Made by a program: the position numbers and the translations under genes
Shown here: one piece after another, positions 38,429 to 47,857 of the stretch
Position numbering within the stretch: the first letter of the stretch is position 1
How the letters are laid out: each line of letters begins with the position of its first letter
The notes under the pieces: model-generated
What the model saw: only the letters and a program-made list of their open reading frames with translations
What the model was told of the DNA's origin: nothing
The model's database searches: none
Virus record (IMG/VR): IMGVR_UViG_3300042731_005590
Location: 1-53,905 of that record
DNA from: a virus
DNA length: 53,905 bases
Direction: 5' to 3' (one strand)

Positions 38429-40974
38429 AAGATTATTATTGACGATATGTTAGCTACGATCGGGATAGATCGGTCTAGCCAAGTATCTCCCGTATAAATG
38501 CTAAGTTCAACGTTATCCGCGTTGGCAACGTTGCCGCCGATGTAGGCTGTGTCGTGGTTGAACCAATCACGAACACCGCATTGAGCGTTGAATGGTGTAG
38601 CACCACCGATCTGAGTCCAATTATACGCAGCATCGAACGAACGCCAAGTCTCACCGGCAACGTTCAAGACGGCTACGATGTCGAACGGGTCAAACGACGA
38701 CACCATAAGCGGTCGCACAAGTTCACCCGCGCCCCATGTCCCATCTGTGAAGTCTGCCAGCGTATCACCAAAGTCCTCGGACCCGACGATCTTGACATTG
38801 CCAAAATCACCGTAGAACCACACGATGTCTGGATAATTCCAATCACACGTGGGTCCACCCCACGTTCCGGCACCGGGGCTATACAATATCTCAGACAAGA
38901 TACCGTTGTACATGTCCTGAGATATACGGAGAATGACCGGGTTGTTAGACCCATCTAGGACACCGAGAAATATATAGTTGCCGCCGGTATCCGAATCCAC
39001 CAGGACAGAATATCCCTCCGCCGCCAGGACATAGTTCGCATAGGACGCGAACTTACGACGGCATTTCTCACCGGCATCGCCACCGACCGTAGTAAAATCA
39101 CCTACAATGAAAACCTCGTGTGTCGTCTCGTTGTAATGAACTTCGTAGATAGTGTTACCGTCTGTTCCCGTGTTTGGATATTCACCGATCACATTCCACC
39201 CATCGAGATAATAGGATATGTTATTTGCCGTCTCCGCCCCCGCTTTGGTGTACGTACCACCGACCCATATACGGCCAAGGCCATCTATGGTAATAGATAA
39301 CACGGACGTAGCTATTAACTCGCCATATCCAATCCCTAACCCCATTTGTTCCCACTTGGACAAGTTATCATCCCACTTGGCTATACAACTACCCGGACTA
39401 TCGAAATCGCCACCGCAGATAACGTATCTATCATCAGGCGTGATTGCAAGTGCAAAGCACGTACTATTCAGGCCGCCCCCTAGTGGACCCCAGGCAGCGC
39501 CACGGTACACGGCTACACGCCTAGCATTCACGACGCCACCCTCAACCGTCCTGAACAACCCCCCAACAAATATATTCGTACACGTCGAGTCACACACAAT
39601 GGCGCGACCTTCATCACCCAGTCCTCCACCGAGCTGACTCCAATTGAACCCGTCCCAATACGCCACGTGACCTAGGAGGTTAAACCAACCCGTTGCGTAC
39701 AGGTTTCCATCTGACCCCCACACAAGCTGATTGACGCGCCCGTTTGGACTGGCACCGGGCCACACAACCGCCCCGACCTGCGACCACGTTGTCGTTGCCA
39801 CGACGTATTGTGCCACAGCATCAGCAGCTATAGGCCCACCACCAGGGTCGACCGTTGTGAAATAGCCGCCTACAAACAAAATCGTACCTGCAGCGTTCAT
39901 CGTCATTGTGCGAACCTCACCATTGAAGGTTCCGATCAAAGACGGTAGACCTGCTCCAACACGTTCATATATCGCATATTCACCAAGTATGTTCGGGCCA
40001 ATAGTGCAGTACACGATGGTACCGGCTGGATTGGTCGTGATCGCCCTTGTCTCATCCGGCGCAATATCCTGGCCCAATACATCGTCCCAGTCGTTAGCAG
40101 CAGCGGCGGCATAGGTCCAGTAAGAAAACAGAGGGTAGCCGTTCGTATCATAATCCTCGAAATTGACCCGGTAGAGAAGAACAAAGTCCTCTATTCCTAT
40201 CGTGGCGTCTACGACAACGAACACATCATATTGGTTAATCTTAGACGGGCTTACACAACGCGTGGTGAACGAAACGGTACCGGCGGGTTGTTCTAGCTCG
40301 ATTAACTCCCAGTCCTGCCCCCCGTTTGCCGTGCGGTAGAAACCGTCTTCTGTAGCAGCGAATAACTCAACCGTAGACGTATCTATCGTTCCATCATCGT
40401 AATAGATGGCACCCGTGAACCATGAGGCTTTCATGTCGTAAATGACCACGTTATCCAACCCGGCACTGTGCCAGTTCAGGCCACCATCAGGGGAGTACCA
40501 AGCACCAGACGCCATGCAAGCACAAAAGATCGGAAACCCAAATGCCGCACAATCCACAGCCTCTATTTGGACTTCCACAGACCCGGTAGCACCCAATAGA
40601 TCGGTCACGGTGAGTACGACCGTATACGTAGCCGGTAACACGTACCCACCGAGAGGATGGGCGACCGAACCGGCACCGGGCCATGCGCCGTTTGATATGT
40701 TGCCATCACCCCAGTCAACCTCCCACGTGTTTATAGTCGAACTTGGCGACCAGGAATGAGAATAGTCAGCCGTGACCGGGACACCCGTGCACGCCCTACG
40801 GGTACTGAGAGCGAGTATAGGGACCGGGTCTTTGTCTACGCCAACCGTCGTCCCAGACACACAACAAAACGCTTGCGGGTTGACAACGAAGCCGGACTCT
40901 ACGTGAAACCTGGCACCTTGGGCCGGTTCCTTCAATTGCTCTTCTAATAAATCAGAAAACGGTGCTGTCGCCAT
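38425..40974 (-). CDS. Large tail protein: PKD domain plus beta-propeller repeats
   Basis: 849 aa. Residues about 50-145 form a PKD/Ig-like domain (WEVDWGDGNISNG, then ATYTVVLTVTD). An Asp-box type segment follows (YSPDGGLNWHSAG; YRTANGGQDWE), then several 45-55 residue blades with a repeated pattern of naming, value and gG-F turn (LFVGGYFTTVD, IFVGGLFRTVEG, VICGGDF, IWVGGTYTKAG). Such propellers bind sugars or proteins. Sits between a small tail protein and the hub, so a tail-tip adhesin or decoration is likely. No enzyme motif is obvious. Confidence 0.7.
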   Translation of the reverse strand: MATAPFSDLLEEQLKEPAQGARFHVESGFVVNPQAFCCVSGTTVGVDKDPVPILALSTRRACTGVPVTADYSHSWSPSSTINTWEVDWGDGNISNGAWPGAGSVAHPLGGYVLPATYTVVLTVTDLLGATGSVEVQIEAVDCAAFGFPIFCACMASGAWYSPDGGLNWHSAGLDNVVIYDMKASWFTGAIYYDDGTIDTSTVELFAATEDGFYRTANGGQDWELIELEQPAGTVSFTTRCVSPSKINQYDVFVVVDATIGIEDFVLLYRVNFEDYDTNGYPLFSYWTYAAAAANDWDDVLGQDIAPDETRAITTNPAGTIVYCTIGPNILGEYAIYERVGAGLPSLIGTFNGEVRTMTMNAAGTILFVGGYFTTVDPGGGPIAADAVAQYVVATTTWSQVGAVVWPGASPNGRVNQLVWGSDGNLYATGWFNLLGHVAYWDGFNWSQLGGGLGDEGRAIVCDSTCTNIFVGGLFRTVEGGVVNARRVAVYRGAAWGPLGGGLNSTCFALAITPDDRYVICGGDFDSPGSCIAKWDDNLSKWEQMGLGIGYGELIATSVLSITIDGLGRIWVGGTYTKAGAETANNISYYLDGWNVIGEYPNTGTDGNTIYEVHYNETTHEVFIVGDFTTVGGDAGEKCRRKFASYANYVLAAEGYSVLVDSDTGGNYIFLGVLDGSNNPVILRISQDMYNGILSEILYSPGAGTWGGPTCDWNYPDIVWFYGDFGNVKIVGSEDFGDTLADFTDGTWGAGELVRPLMVSSFDPFDIVAVLNVAGETWRSFDAAYNWTQIGGATPFNAQCGVRDWFNHDTAYIGGNVANADNVELSIYTGDTWLDRSIPIVANISSIIIL

Positions 40975-40980
40975 ATCACC

Positions 40981-41319
40981 TTACCCTACGTAGATCAGGA
41001 ACGTGGCTACGATCTCGTTTCCGGTATCATGAGTTTGCCTAAATGAAACAGACTTGCATGTCACGTCAGTATCGTATATCGTCCATTCTTTCAAGCTACC
41101 CTTGGAACGTGTCTTGATAGACGATAACCGTTGGTTGTCAAAGTCGAACCAATCCAGGTTCGCGGGTCCGCCGACCCGCTTCCGCCATTCCAGCATCTTG
41201 TAAGGGCTACGGCGTTCTAGGCCATCGGCAGCATCACCGAGGTTAATGTCTTGCCAAACCTCCTCGTCTGGTGCTGTCACTTGTTGCCCGTTGATCGCAT
41301 GCGCGCCTTGATATGTCAT
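40981..41319 (-). CDS. Small tail protein downstream of the tape measure
   Basis: 112 aa from ATG 41319 (AAGG upstream; a GTG at 41325 is in frame). Central LEWRKRVGGPANLDWFDFDN resembles the family of about 110-residue proteins that often follow the tape measure and may start the tail tip (distal-tail-like). Tentative. Confidence 0.5.
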   Translation of the reverse strand: MTYQGAHAINGQQVTAPDEEVWQDINLGDAADGLERRSPYKMLEWRKRVGGPANLDWFDFDNQRLSSIKTRSKGSLKEWTIYDTDVTCKSVSFRQTHDTGNEIVATFLIYVG

Positions 41320-41334
41320 CGTCACTTACCTTTG

Positions 41335-43788
41335 CTATCTACCCTTGGTAGAAAATTGGTAATCAAACTGCCGCTTTAACCTAGAAGCAATCGCAATCGT
41401 AAGCTGGTTGCCGAGATCGGTCATGTCCATCCCACCGAGCGAACCCGACCCCTCAACCTGGATCGGGCTACCACGCCACGAGATTGACATGGATATGTTA
41501 CCGGGATACATCGGTTGAGCGGATATGCGCTCTGGCCGTCCTTCACCGACCGGGATTAAAGACGGTTCATTGACATAACGATTACCACCAAACTGAAGCC
41601 CTGGGTGCAGTTTCGGTTTCGCGGGTGTGTGTCCCTGCGATGGAGGCCCACCAGAACCAGGCGGACGTACAGCCCGTCCCTGTGCCGTTGGAACGTAACC
41701 ACCGTAGGACATCGACATCGCACTTGACATAACCGATCGGATATAGGCGGCTGATTGAGCAGCGTACGCATTCCAGCGATCGAATGCCCCCTTGACAGCA
41801 TTGTCCATCACGGACCCCTCACCCCAATGCTGGTTGACAATGCTGTCGATCTGGTCATACTCAAGCCCATATCGGTTTGCAAACGACCGCAACTGCTCCG
41901 CTATCGCGTCGAGACGGTCTTGATGAGCACGTTTTTCATCCTCTAGCGCAGACTTGCGTGCCGCCTCTGCTTGGAGCTGTTTCTCGGCATACGCCCTTGC
42001 GTTCTCTGCCTTTTCCTCCTCCGCCGCTTCCCGCGCCGCCGCTATTCTATCGTCACGCCCCTGTGCAATCTCGGCAATTTGTTCGTGCAACGTTTGTTGT
42101 AGGATTTGCATCTGCCGCCGCATGCTCTCTTCTTGTATCTTGGCTTGCAAGCGGTACATTGCTTCAGCTTGTTCCATTTGAAGCTGAAAGTTCTCTTCTT
42201 GTGCTTGGCGTTGCAGCTTGTAGTTCTCGTCTAACTCCTCGATGGCGAGTACATCACCTTCGCCCACCAAGCGGCGACGACGGGCCTGGTACATACGATC
42301 GTTCTGAATCATGGACAACTGGTGGCGACGACGGCGGAACTCCATGTCAAGATGGTGGCGTGCCTCGGCGTTAGCGTCATCGCTGCGTCGTTTGTCCTCC
42401 ATCTCCTTGACTTTCTTGTTATGCTTGGCGATGGTGTCCTCTATGTCATCTGAGGCATCGGCACGTATGTCAGTTATCTTGTCCGCAAGGTCTTGTTCGA
42501 TCTCAGCCTGTTTATCCATCGCGTCGTACATGGCGTCGACAATGGTATTGTAATAGTCGTCCGTGATCTCGCGTAGTTTCTCGGTATGCCTTTCCAAAGC
42601 TTCGTCGTTTGCGGCCAGGATTTTAGCCAGGTCTTGTTCCGCTTTGCCCCAGTCGACTGCTTCATCACCGGCAAGCGCCATCACGTCAGCAAATTGCTTC
42701 AGGTATTCTGCCCGTTTCTGTAACAAGTCAGTAGCCATGCCACCGGACAACTGGCGATCTATCTCTGCCCATGCTTCCCCAAAACCTTCTGGATCAGCCA
42801 TAACAAAGGCGTCAACTAGGTCAAGCATGGCAAGGTTCAGGTTGACCACGGCGTCAATGGAGGCCCAAACATGAGCGCCGAACAGGGCCATTACTTCTGC
42901 CCCTGCCTTTGCCGCCTGGGCCAAAAAGTCCATGATACCAAGGAATTGTCCAGACGGGGCTATAACCGCTGTGAACACAAGCCCGAGCTTGTCCATCTCT
43001 TTGTTCAGGCTTTTGTATTCCTCTGTGTTCTCGTACAGCCGCTTGATATTTTCTTTTAGCGTCTGGGTGATCTTGCTTATGATAGAATTGACTACAGCGC
43101 CAACAGTCGCCCACAACACGAGGCGTTTTAAGAAACGGTCTATGTACCCGGTTGTTCTACTGGTTTTCTCCCCGGTTTCTCCAACGGATTCGGTCAGGTC
43201 TTTTTGTATTTTTGCTAAACGGTCGCTTGCGTTCGACGCACCGCCAAGAGACGATTGCATTGAACTGGTAGCACTAAGCCACGAGTTCACTTCGTCTATA
43301 TTTCTCTTCATGGCAAAAGATATTTCCTCGGCGCTCAAGCCAAGGTCTTTCATTTGCCGCGCGACGTCTTCTGGCCCTTTCGCCCTGGCACCCTCCCATT
43401 TCTTCACACTTTCAGTAGCCTTCTCTACTGATTCCCCTACCCGGTCCCATTCCTTCGCACTGCCAGCGACACTAGACACCGACTCTCCGACTTCGTCCAT
43501 AAGCCCGAGGAACCTACGAACGTCCTCCTCAGATTGCGACATGACACCTGAAATCTCTTTTATGGACAAGCCCTGCTCGCGCATTTGACGTGCCATATCA
43601 GCCGGACCCTTGACAGACCCGGACGCAGAAGTGACCTTTTTCATGCTTGCCGCCATGTCGTTTGCGGCTTTTGCAGTCTCTTTGTTCGCACGGTCCAAGT
43701 CGCTGACGTAACGGTTGACACCGTTACGCCAATCAGATTCATCAAACCTGGCTGACATGCCTATAGAGTCTTTAATTTCCTCGCTCAT
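41335..43788 (-). CDS. Tape measure protein
   Basis: 817 aa, the largest helical protein. Residues about 230-250 hold a hydrophobic helix (VLWATVGAVVNSIISKI); residues about 430-640 are almost continuous charged coiled coil (REAAEEEKAENARAYAEK). Length and position after two chaperone genes identify the tape measure that sets tail length. The N-terminal 190 residues contain a duplicated motif, MARQMREQGLSIKEIS and VARQMKDLGLSAEEIS, each looking like a helix-turn-helix. Overlaps the chaperone gene by ATGA. Confidence 0.88.
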   Translation of the reverse strand: MSEEIKDSIGMSARFDESDWRNGVNRYVSDLDRANKETAKAANDMAASMKKVTSASGSVKGPADMARQMREQGLSIKEISGVMSQSEEDVRRFLGLMDEVGESVSSVAGSAKEWDRVGESVEKATESVKKWEGARAKGPEDVARQMKDLGLSAEEISFAMKRNIDEVNSWLSATSSMQSSLGGASNASDRLAKIQKDLTESVGETGEKTSRTTGYIDRFLKRLVLWATVGAVVNSIISKITQTLKENIKRLYENTEEYKSLNKEMDKLGLVFTAVIAPSGQFLGIMDFLAQAAKAGAEVMALFGAHVWASIDAVVNLNLAMLDLVDAFVMADPEGFGEAWAEIDRQLSGGMATDLLQKRAEYLKQFADVMALAGDEAVDWGKAEQDLAKILAANDEALERHTEKLREITDDYYNTIVDAMYDAMDKQAEIEQDLADKITDIRADASDDIEDTIAKHNKKVKEMEDKRRSDDANAEARHHLDMEFRRRRHQLSMIQNDRMYQARRRRLVGEGDVLAIEELDENYKLQRQAQEENFQLQMEQAEAMYRLQAKIQEESMRRQMQILQQTLHEQIAEIAQGRDDRIAAAREAAEEEKAENARAYAEKQLQAEAARKSALEDEKRAHQDRLDAIAEQLRSFANRYGLEYDQIDSIVNQHWGEGSVMDNAVKGAFDRWNAYAAQSAAYIRSVMSSAMSMSYGGYVPTAQGRAVRPPGSGGPPSQGHTPAKPKLHPGLQFGGNRYVNEPSLIPVGEGRPERISAQPMYPGNISMSISWRGSPIQVEGSGSLGGMDMTDLGNQLTIAIASRLKRQFDYQFSTKGR

Positions 43789-44060
43789 AGTTTACCTTGC
43801 TTGGACAGAATTTTGTATTCGTTCAATAGGCCGAAATAGTAATTTATCCTACGCTCCTCGATGACGATGGCGGTCGCGTGCGCCCTCGCTTCTCTACTTG
43901 TTTCACACCAATCATCCGGCGACATAGAGCAAAGCATCATAGCCCTGCTCTCGTCTAGTGCTGTACTTGCGTACAAATCGTACTCGGACGATTCGACTTC
44001 AAGAGCACCCTCAAACCATTTAATTGCCTCCTCCAACGGTGTCCTGTCCGTCCCAACCAC
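43785..44060 (-). CDS. Second tail assembly chaperone (possible frameshift product)
   Basis: 91 aa, helical. It starts with GTG at 44060 inside the end of the upstream chaperone gene, in the +1 (equal to -2) frame, and the only SD-like sequence is AGGAC one base away. This layout matches the gpG/gpGT and Mu-type chaperone pairs, in which a frameshift fuses the second frame to the first. The exact shift site cannot be fixed: no canonical slippery heptamer is visible. Confidence 0.6.
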   Translation of the reverse strand: MVGTDRTPLEEAIKWFEGALEVESSEYDLYASTALDESRAMMLCSMSPDDWCETSREARAHATAIVIEERRINYYFGLLNEYKILSKQGKL

Positions 44061-44670
44061 CGTCCTGAAACCCGGCGCGTTGGTGCGCTATTTCCTCCTC
44101 GGTGACAGGTTCCCTGTATCCCCACGCAGCAGATGCGACGGTAGAAAGGTTGTTATCCGATGGATCGTTTAACAACTGGCTTACGATGTAGAACTCACGC
44201 ATGGTCCAATCGTTCGACTTACCCTCAATTTCTAATGGGTGCGGCACCCAGTCAGACGGGATGTCATAGTGCCACCACAATGAAAGCTTTTTCCAGAATA
44301 TAGAAAGAGGGAACAGGCGGCGCACGAAGCGGATTATCGCGTTGCCGCGCCGCCATGCCACGATAGAGTAATCGAGCGTTGCGACAAGGTTATCATAGCG
44401 CAAGTCGTCCTCGATCTTCGACTTCTCCTCTATCCAATTTTTCAAGTTCTCGATCCACGCGATATACTCAGGTTCGTCTTTTTCAACCGGGATAGTCTCG
44501 ATACCGCCCCCCGCGTTCTTTACTTCACGAACGGGCATGGTAGGCTTTGGCGGCAGTTTGTCTTGAACGCGTTTACTCAGTGCATTCTGGACATAGGGAG
44601 TGAGAGGACGTATCAAAACCTCTGTCCCGTCATCGAGTTGTTCTACTAAGAAATTTTTGTGTTTATACAT
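44020..44670 (-). CDS. Tail assembly chaperone
   Basis: 216 aa with AAAAGGAGAGC upstream. N-terminal strand-rich part (VLIRPLTPYVQNALSK), then helices, and a late LEIEGKSNDWTMREFYIVSQ resembling phage tail-chaperone sequences. It lies between the tail tube gene and the tape measure, the normal position. The last 14 codons overlap the second chaperone frame. It probably coats the tape measure during tail growth. Confidence 0.65.
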   Translation of the reverse strand: MYKHKNFLVEQLDDGTEVLIRPLTPYVQNALSKRVQDKLPPKPTMPVREVKNAGGGIETIPVEKDEPEYIAWIENLKNWIEEKSKIEDDLRYDNLVATLDYSIVAWRRGNAIIRFVRRLFPLSIFWKKLSLWWHYDIPSDWVPHPLEIEGKSNDWTMREFYIVSQLLNDPSDNNLSTVASAAWGYREPVTEEEIAHQRAGFQDGGWDGQDTVGGGN

Positions 44671-44707
44671 TGAAATTGCTCTCCTTTTAATAGAATTGTA
44701 TGTAGGC

Positions 44708-46198
44708 TTATGCCTGTGAGCTGAAACGACCGATTAGGCCGGTTCCTGCAACAAGTTCGCCGCACACGAACGCTTGGTTCATGTCCACGACGAATAGGCC
44801 GTTCAAGCCATTGTTTGGTAACGCTATCATGTTCTCTGGGTTCCACGTGACACCACCGTCTAAGGAACGGTACACGGTACCGTTAGACCCGGCGTCGTTG
44901 TGGACGAGATACATACCGTACTCGGTGTACGGGTCTTTCTTGATCTTGGCGATGTTCCCGATTGCTGGAATGTTGTCGGAGATTAACTCCCACGAATCAC
45001 CACCATCGAACGAACGATAAACCTCACCACCGGACGTACCGACGAACACAAAACCAAGATAATTGACCTCTACAGAAACGAGGTTTACCCCGGCTTTCGG
45101 TCCATCGACTTGGTTCCAGTCTTCCGAGTCTGCCAGCTTGACCAGGACAACGTTCGAGTCTCCCACGGCATAACCACGCGTGCCGTAGAACGTGATGTCG
45201 TTCAAATCCTCTAGCGTCTCGTTTCCATTCTCGGATACGTCCCACGTGTTCCCGACGTTCTTCGAGCGATAGATACGTCCGTTGTCAGCAGCAGCGTAGA
45301 CGGTACCGATAAAGTCCATGGCGAACGCATTGATCCCGAGTCCGCCATGACCGGCGCTTGCAGCCGGGTTCACGTTCGTCCACACAGTACCACCTGTCAC
45401 GCGGGTACCGTCAGAGTATGCGATCTCTGGGTAAGTGGCCGGTGATGGGCCACCCCCTATTAGAACACGGTGTGTATAGCCTCCGGTCGGGACCGCCATA
45501 ACACATTGGGCATTGCGCCCGAGTGTGTTAAATGGGTGTGTCCCGGTTGGATTCCAGTTTGACCCATAGTCCGTCGTCTTCAGCACCGTGTCACCGTATA
45601 CCCCGATGTAGTCAGTGTCCAAGACCGCATAGCCAACGTGACCCTTGCCACGGTAGATGCTACACTTGCTGTAGCATTGCGCAGGTAGAAACGAGATGTC
45701 GTTGACCGCACGCGTGACAGATATTTTCTGGCGTTGTGCAGTCAGTTTCCTGATGAACGACCAGGCTATAGCACTCGCTGACCCGGATGTCTCAGAGCGT
45801 TTGTTGTCTCCTGGTTTAACGATGGCCATCTCGTTGATCTCTCCACTTGAGAACAACGATTGGATCAAGACAATGGATATTTCATAGTTTTCTTCCACCG
45901 CACGCAAACCACCGCACGACATATTCACGCGCAGGTTGAACCGGCAGTTAAGTTCTACAAGTGCATTGTACACTTCCATCAAAGGCCGGGACAGGTTCGC
46001 TGTGACAAGTGGCAAGTCGCCCTCTATGAGATCGACCGCTTTGAACTGGCCCACGTATGCTGATGGCATGTAGTCAGGTTCCTGTGCCCTGCGTGGGATC
46101 GTGACAGTACCTACCCCGGTCGCGGTCAAGAGAGAGTAAGGTTGCAGGGGGTCAACCTGATAAAACGCTTGACCTTTCCCTGTGTGTTGAGTTTCCAT
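44708..46198 (-). CDS. Major tail tube protein fused to a BNR-type beta-propeller
   Basis: 496 aa with AGGAGG upstream. Residues 1-165 resemble a tail tube subunit (GVGTVTIPRRAQEPDYMPSA start, then ATANLSRPLMEVY-type helix). Residues about 190-490 are propeller blades with Asp-box signatures: KTTDYGSNW, RSKNVGNTW, RSFDGGDSW, RSLDGGVTW, each closing a blade with a final Trp. Such YCF48/sialidase-like blades bind surface sugars or proteins. Position just before the chaperones supports tube identity. The fusion would display propellers along the whole tail. Confidence 0.7.
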   Translation of the reverse strand: METQHTGKGQAFYQVDPLQPYSLLTATGVGTVTIPRRAQEPDYMPSAYVGQFKAVDLIEGDLPLVTANLSRPLMEVYNALVELNCRFNLRVNMSCGGLRAVEENYEISIVLIQSLFSSGEINEMAIVKPGDNKRSETSGSASAIAWSFIRKLTAQRQKISVTRAVNDISFLPAQCYSKCSIYRGKGHVGYAVLDTDYIGVYGDTVLKTTDYGSNWNPTGTHPFNTLGRNAQCVMAVPTGGYTHRVLIGGGPSPATYPEIAYSDGTRVTGGTVWTNVNPAASAGHGGLGINAFAMDFIGTVYAAADNGRIYRSKNVGNTWDVSENGNETLEDLNDITFYGTRGYAVGDSNVVLVKLADSEDWNQVDGPKAGVNLVSVEVNYLGFVFVGTSGGEVYRSFDGGDSWELISDNIPAIGNIAKIKKDPYTEYGMYLVHNDAGSNGTVYRSLDGGVTWNPENMIALPNNGLNGLFVVDMNQAFVCGELVAGTGLIGRFSSQA

Positions 46199-46216
46199 TA
46201 TAGACCTCCTAAGTTC

Positions 46217-47440
46217 TTAAACATTTCCAACCCCAACGATAGGATTAAGGCTTTCGACTACGTTTGCGGCAAAGATACTGCCACGTGTCACGTAGCCAAA
46301 ATACTGTTGTGCCATAGCCGCATTGAGGTTGTCTATTGGCATTTCCTCGGTCCACTGTGCGTATAGTTGCCGGGTCTGGGAGCAACCACAAATGTTGTCG
46401 GGGATGTCTGCCAGGGACAGGGCCACGATAGCCTTTGCTAATCGTGGTTCCATCCAGTCGGCCTCGATCCACTTTGCAAACCCGTTACGCTGGCGATGAT
46501 ACCCGGCTAAGTACCATAGGCGAACAGCATGGGGGGTGTCTGTGAATGATGCCGGTATGAACGATCCAGATGAATAAGTGGCCGGTGAAACCTTGACCTC
46601 ACCAAGCCGCTTATCCGTAACTTGCATGCACGCTGCTTGGCACGACTCCGCACACGCACCTTCCCCGCACGACCCGACCCCCGTACGGTACACGATCTGT
46701 GCTTGTTGGGATGGGTCGGTGTAGCGACGATATACATTGACATAAGACACGAAATTAGTGTCCAAGTCTTGCCGTATATCGTTGTCGTTCAACCACAGGT
46801 CTGGGCGCACGAACTGGCAGCGGTTCCCAGAGATTGTCACGGCACCCGTAGTTGGATTGAGTACGATTTTCAGCGGTCGAATACGTTGCGTATCGTCCAT
46901 GCCGAATAAATAAAAATCAAGGTATGGTTCAGGGTAGTACACGGCCAGTTCGTACCAGGACGCACCTGCCGTGGCAAGTTGCGCGGCTGTGATAGTAATC
47001 GTCGCCGTGTCGTTCACACCATCTCCATCACGATCGGTGTAAACCACGGGAGCGAATAAAGCGACCTCGGTGAACGCCTCACGTCCGGGTTCCAGAACGT
47101 AGCCATTGTTTGTGGTCAGCGTGGGTAGGATCAAACTCGCACTCGATCGGGGGTATATCCACAGAACCTCGTCGGAGTTTACATAAGTTGGAGCAATCGG
47201 GAAAGCGAGTGCGTGTGATAACATCTCCTCTGCAGTTGCAATAGCAGAAGCTATGTCCTCACGTCCAACGATTAGACCTTTCTCATAGTCATACCACCCG
47301 TACTGGACCCAGGTAGCACGGCAATGTGTTGGATATGGCTTTTCAGGGTTTACAACTTGGTTCCAGGCACACGGGTTGATCGCCATGTGCCAAGCCCATA
47401 GGTCAAGAGGTAAAAGTGTTGGAGTCGTTGCTCGTGCCAT
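46217..47440 (-). CDS. Structural protein, connector or head-tail adaptor candidate
   Basis: 407 aa. N-terminal 60 residues contain several Trp and Cys; TDRDGDGVNDTA (about residue 134) is a calcium-loop-like DxDxDG motif; near residue 255 GSCGEGACAESCQAACMQ is a Cys cluster. It directly precedes the tail tube gene, where neck and adaptor proteins lie. No family recognised. Confidence 0.5.
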   Translation of the reverse strand: MARATTPTLLPLDLWAWHMAINPCAWNQVVNPEKPYPTHCRATWVQYGWYDYEKGLIVGREDIASAIATAEEMLSHALAFPIAPTYVNSDEVLWIYPRSSASLILPTLTTNNGYVLEPGREAFTEVALFAPVVYTDRDGDGVNDTATITITAAQLATAGASWYELAVYYPEPYLDFYLFGMDDTQRIRPLKIVLNPTTGAVTISGNRCQFVRPDLWLNDNDIRQDLDTNFVSYVNVYRRYTDPSQQAQIVYRTGVGSCGEGACAESCQAACMQVTDKRLGEVKVSPATYSSGSFIPASFTDTPHAVRLWYLAGYHRQRNGFAKWIEADWMEPRLAKAIVALSLADIPDNICGCSQTRQLYAQWTEEMPIDNLNAAMAQQYFGYVTRGSIFAANVVESLNPIVGVGNV

Positions 47441-47857
47441 CTAGTCATCATTCCTTCGCTCTCCTGCATCAGTCGTAGCACGCCAGATGGTCCTACTTCC
47501 CCCCGATAGGATCATCGCCCCCCCACTAAGAGCAAACGGGATCAAGAACAACCATGCTCTAGTAAGACAAATTCCCGTGACGATGATGCCCACCCACAAA
47601 GACACACACCAGAGGCATGATAATTGCGAGTGTACAATTTCAAAGAAAATGTCATGTTCGAGATAGAACTCACCATGGTCTTCCGCGCATTCTTTCATTG
47701 TCGGCAACGATCTATGGTAGACATAATCTCTAAGATCGGCTACAACACCGTACAACCCACGCTCATACCACAGTATAACAGAGATTCGCCAGGTTGACAA
47801 TAGGCCAACGGCAAGCCTCAAAAATAGGAACAGAACTTCAGTGTTTGAGTCTTGCAT
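47441..47857 (-). CDS. DUF1360-like membrane protein
   Basis: 138 aa. LLSTWRISVILWYERGLYGV and LSCLWCVSLWVGIIV match the DUF1360 pattern (a Thr-Trp-Arg motif with Glu, then the Cys-x-x-Cys-x-Ser-x-Trp helix); about three hydrophobic segments. It overlaps the FkbM gene by 20 bp. These proteins often occur in phages, sometimes next to tail genes, and are of unknown function. Confidence 0.7.
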   Translation of the reverse strand: MQDSNTEVLFLFLRLAVGLLSTWRISVILWYERGLYGVVADLRDYVYHRSLPTMKECAEDHGEFYLEHDIFFEIVHSQLSCLWCVSLWVGIIVTGICLTRAWLFLIPFALSGGAMILSGGSRTIWRATTDAGERRNDD

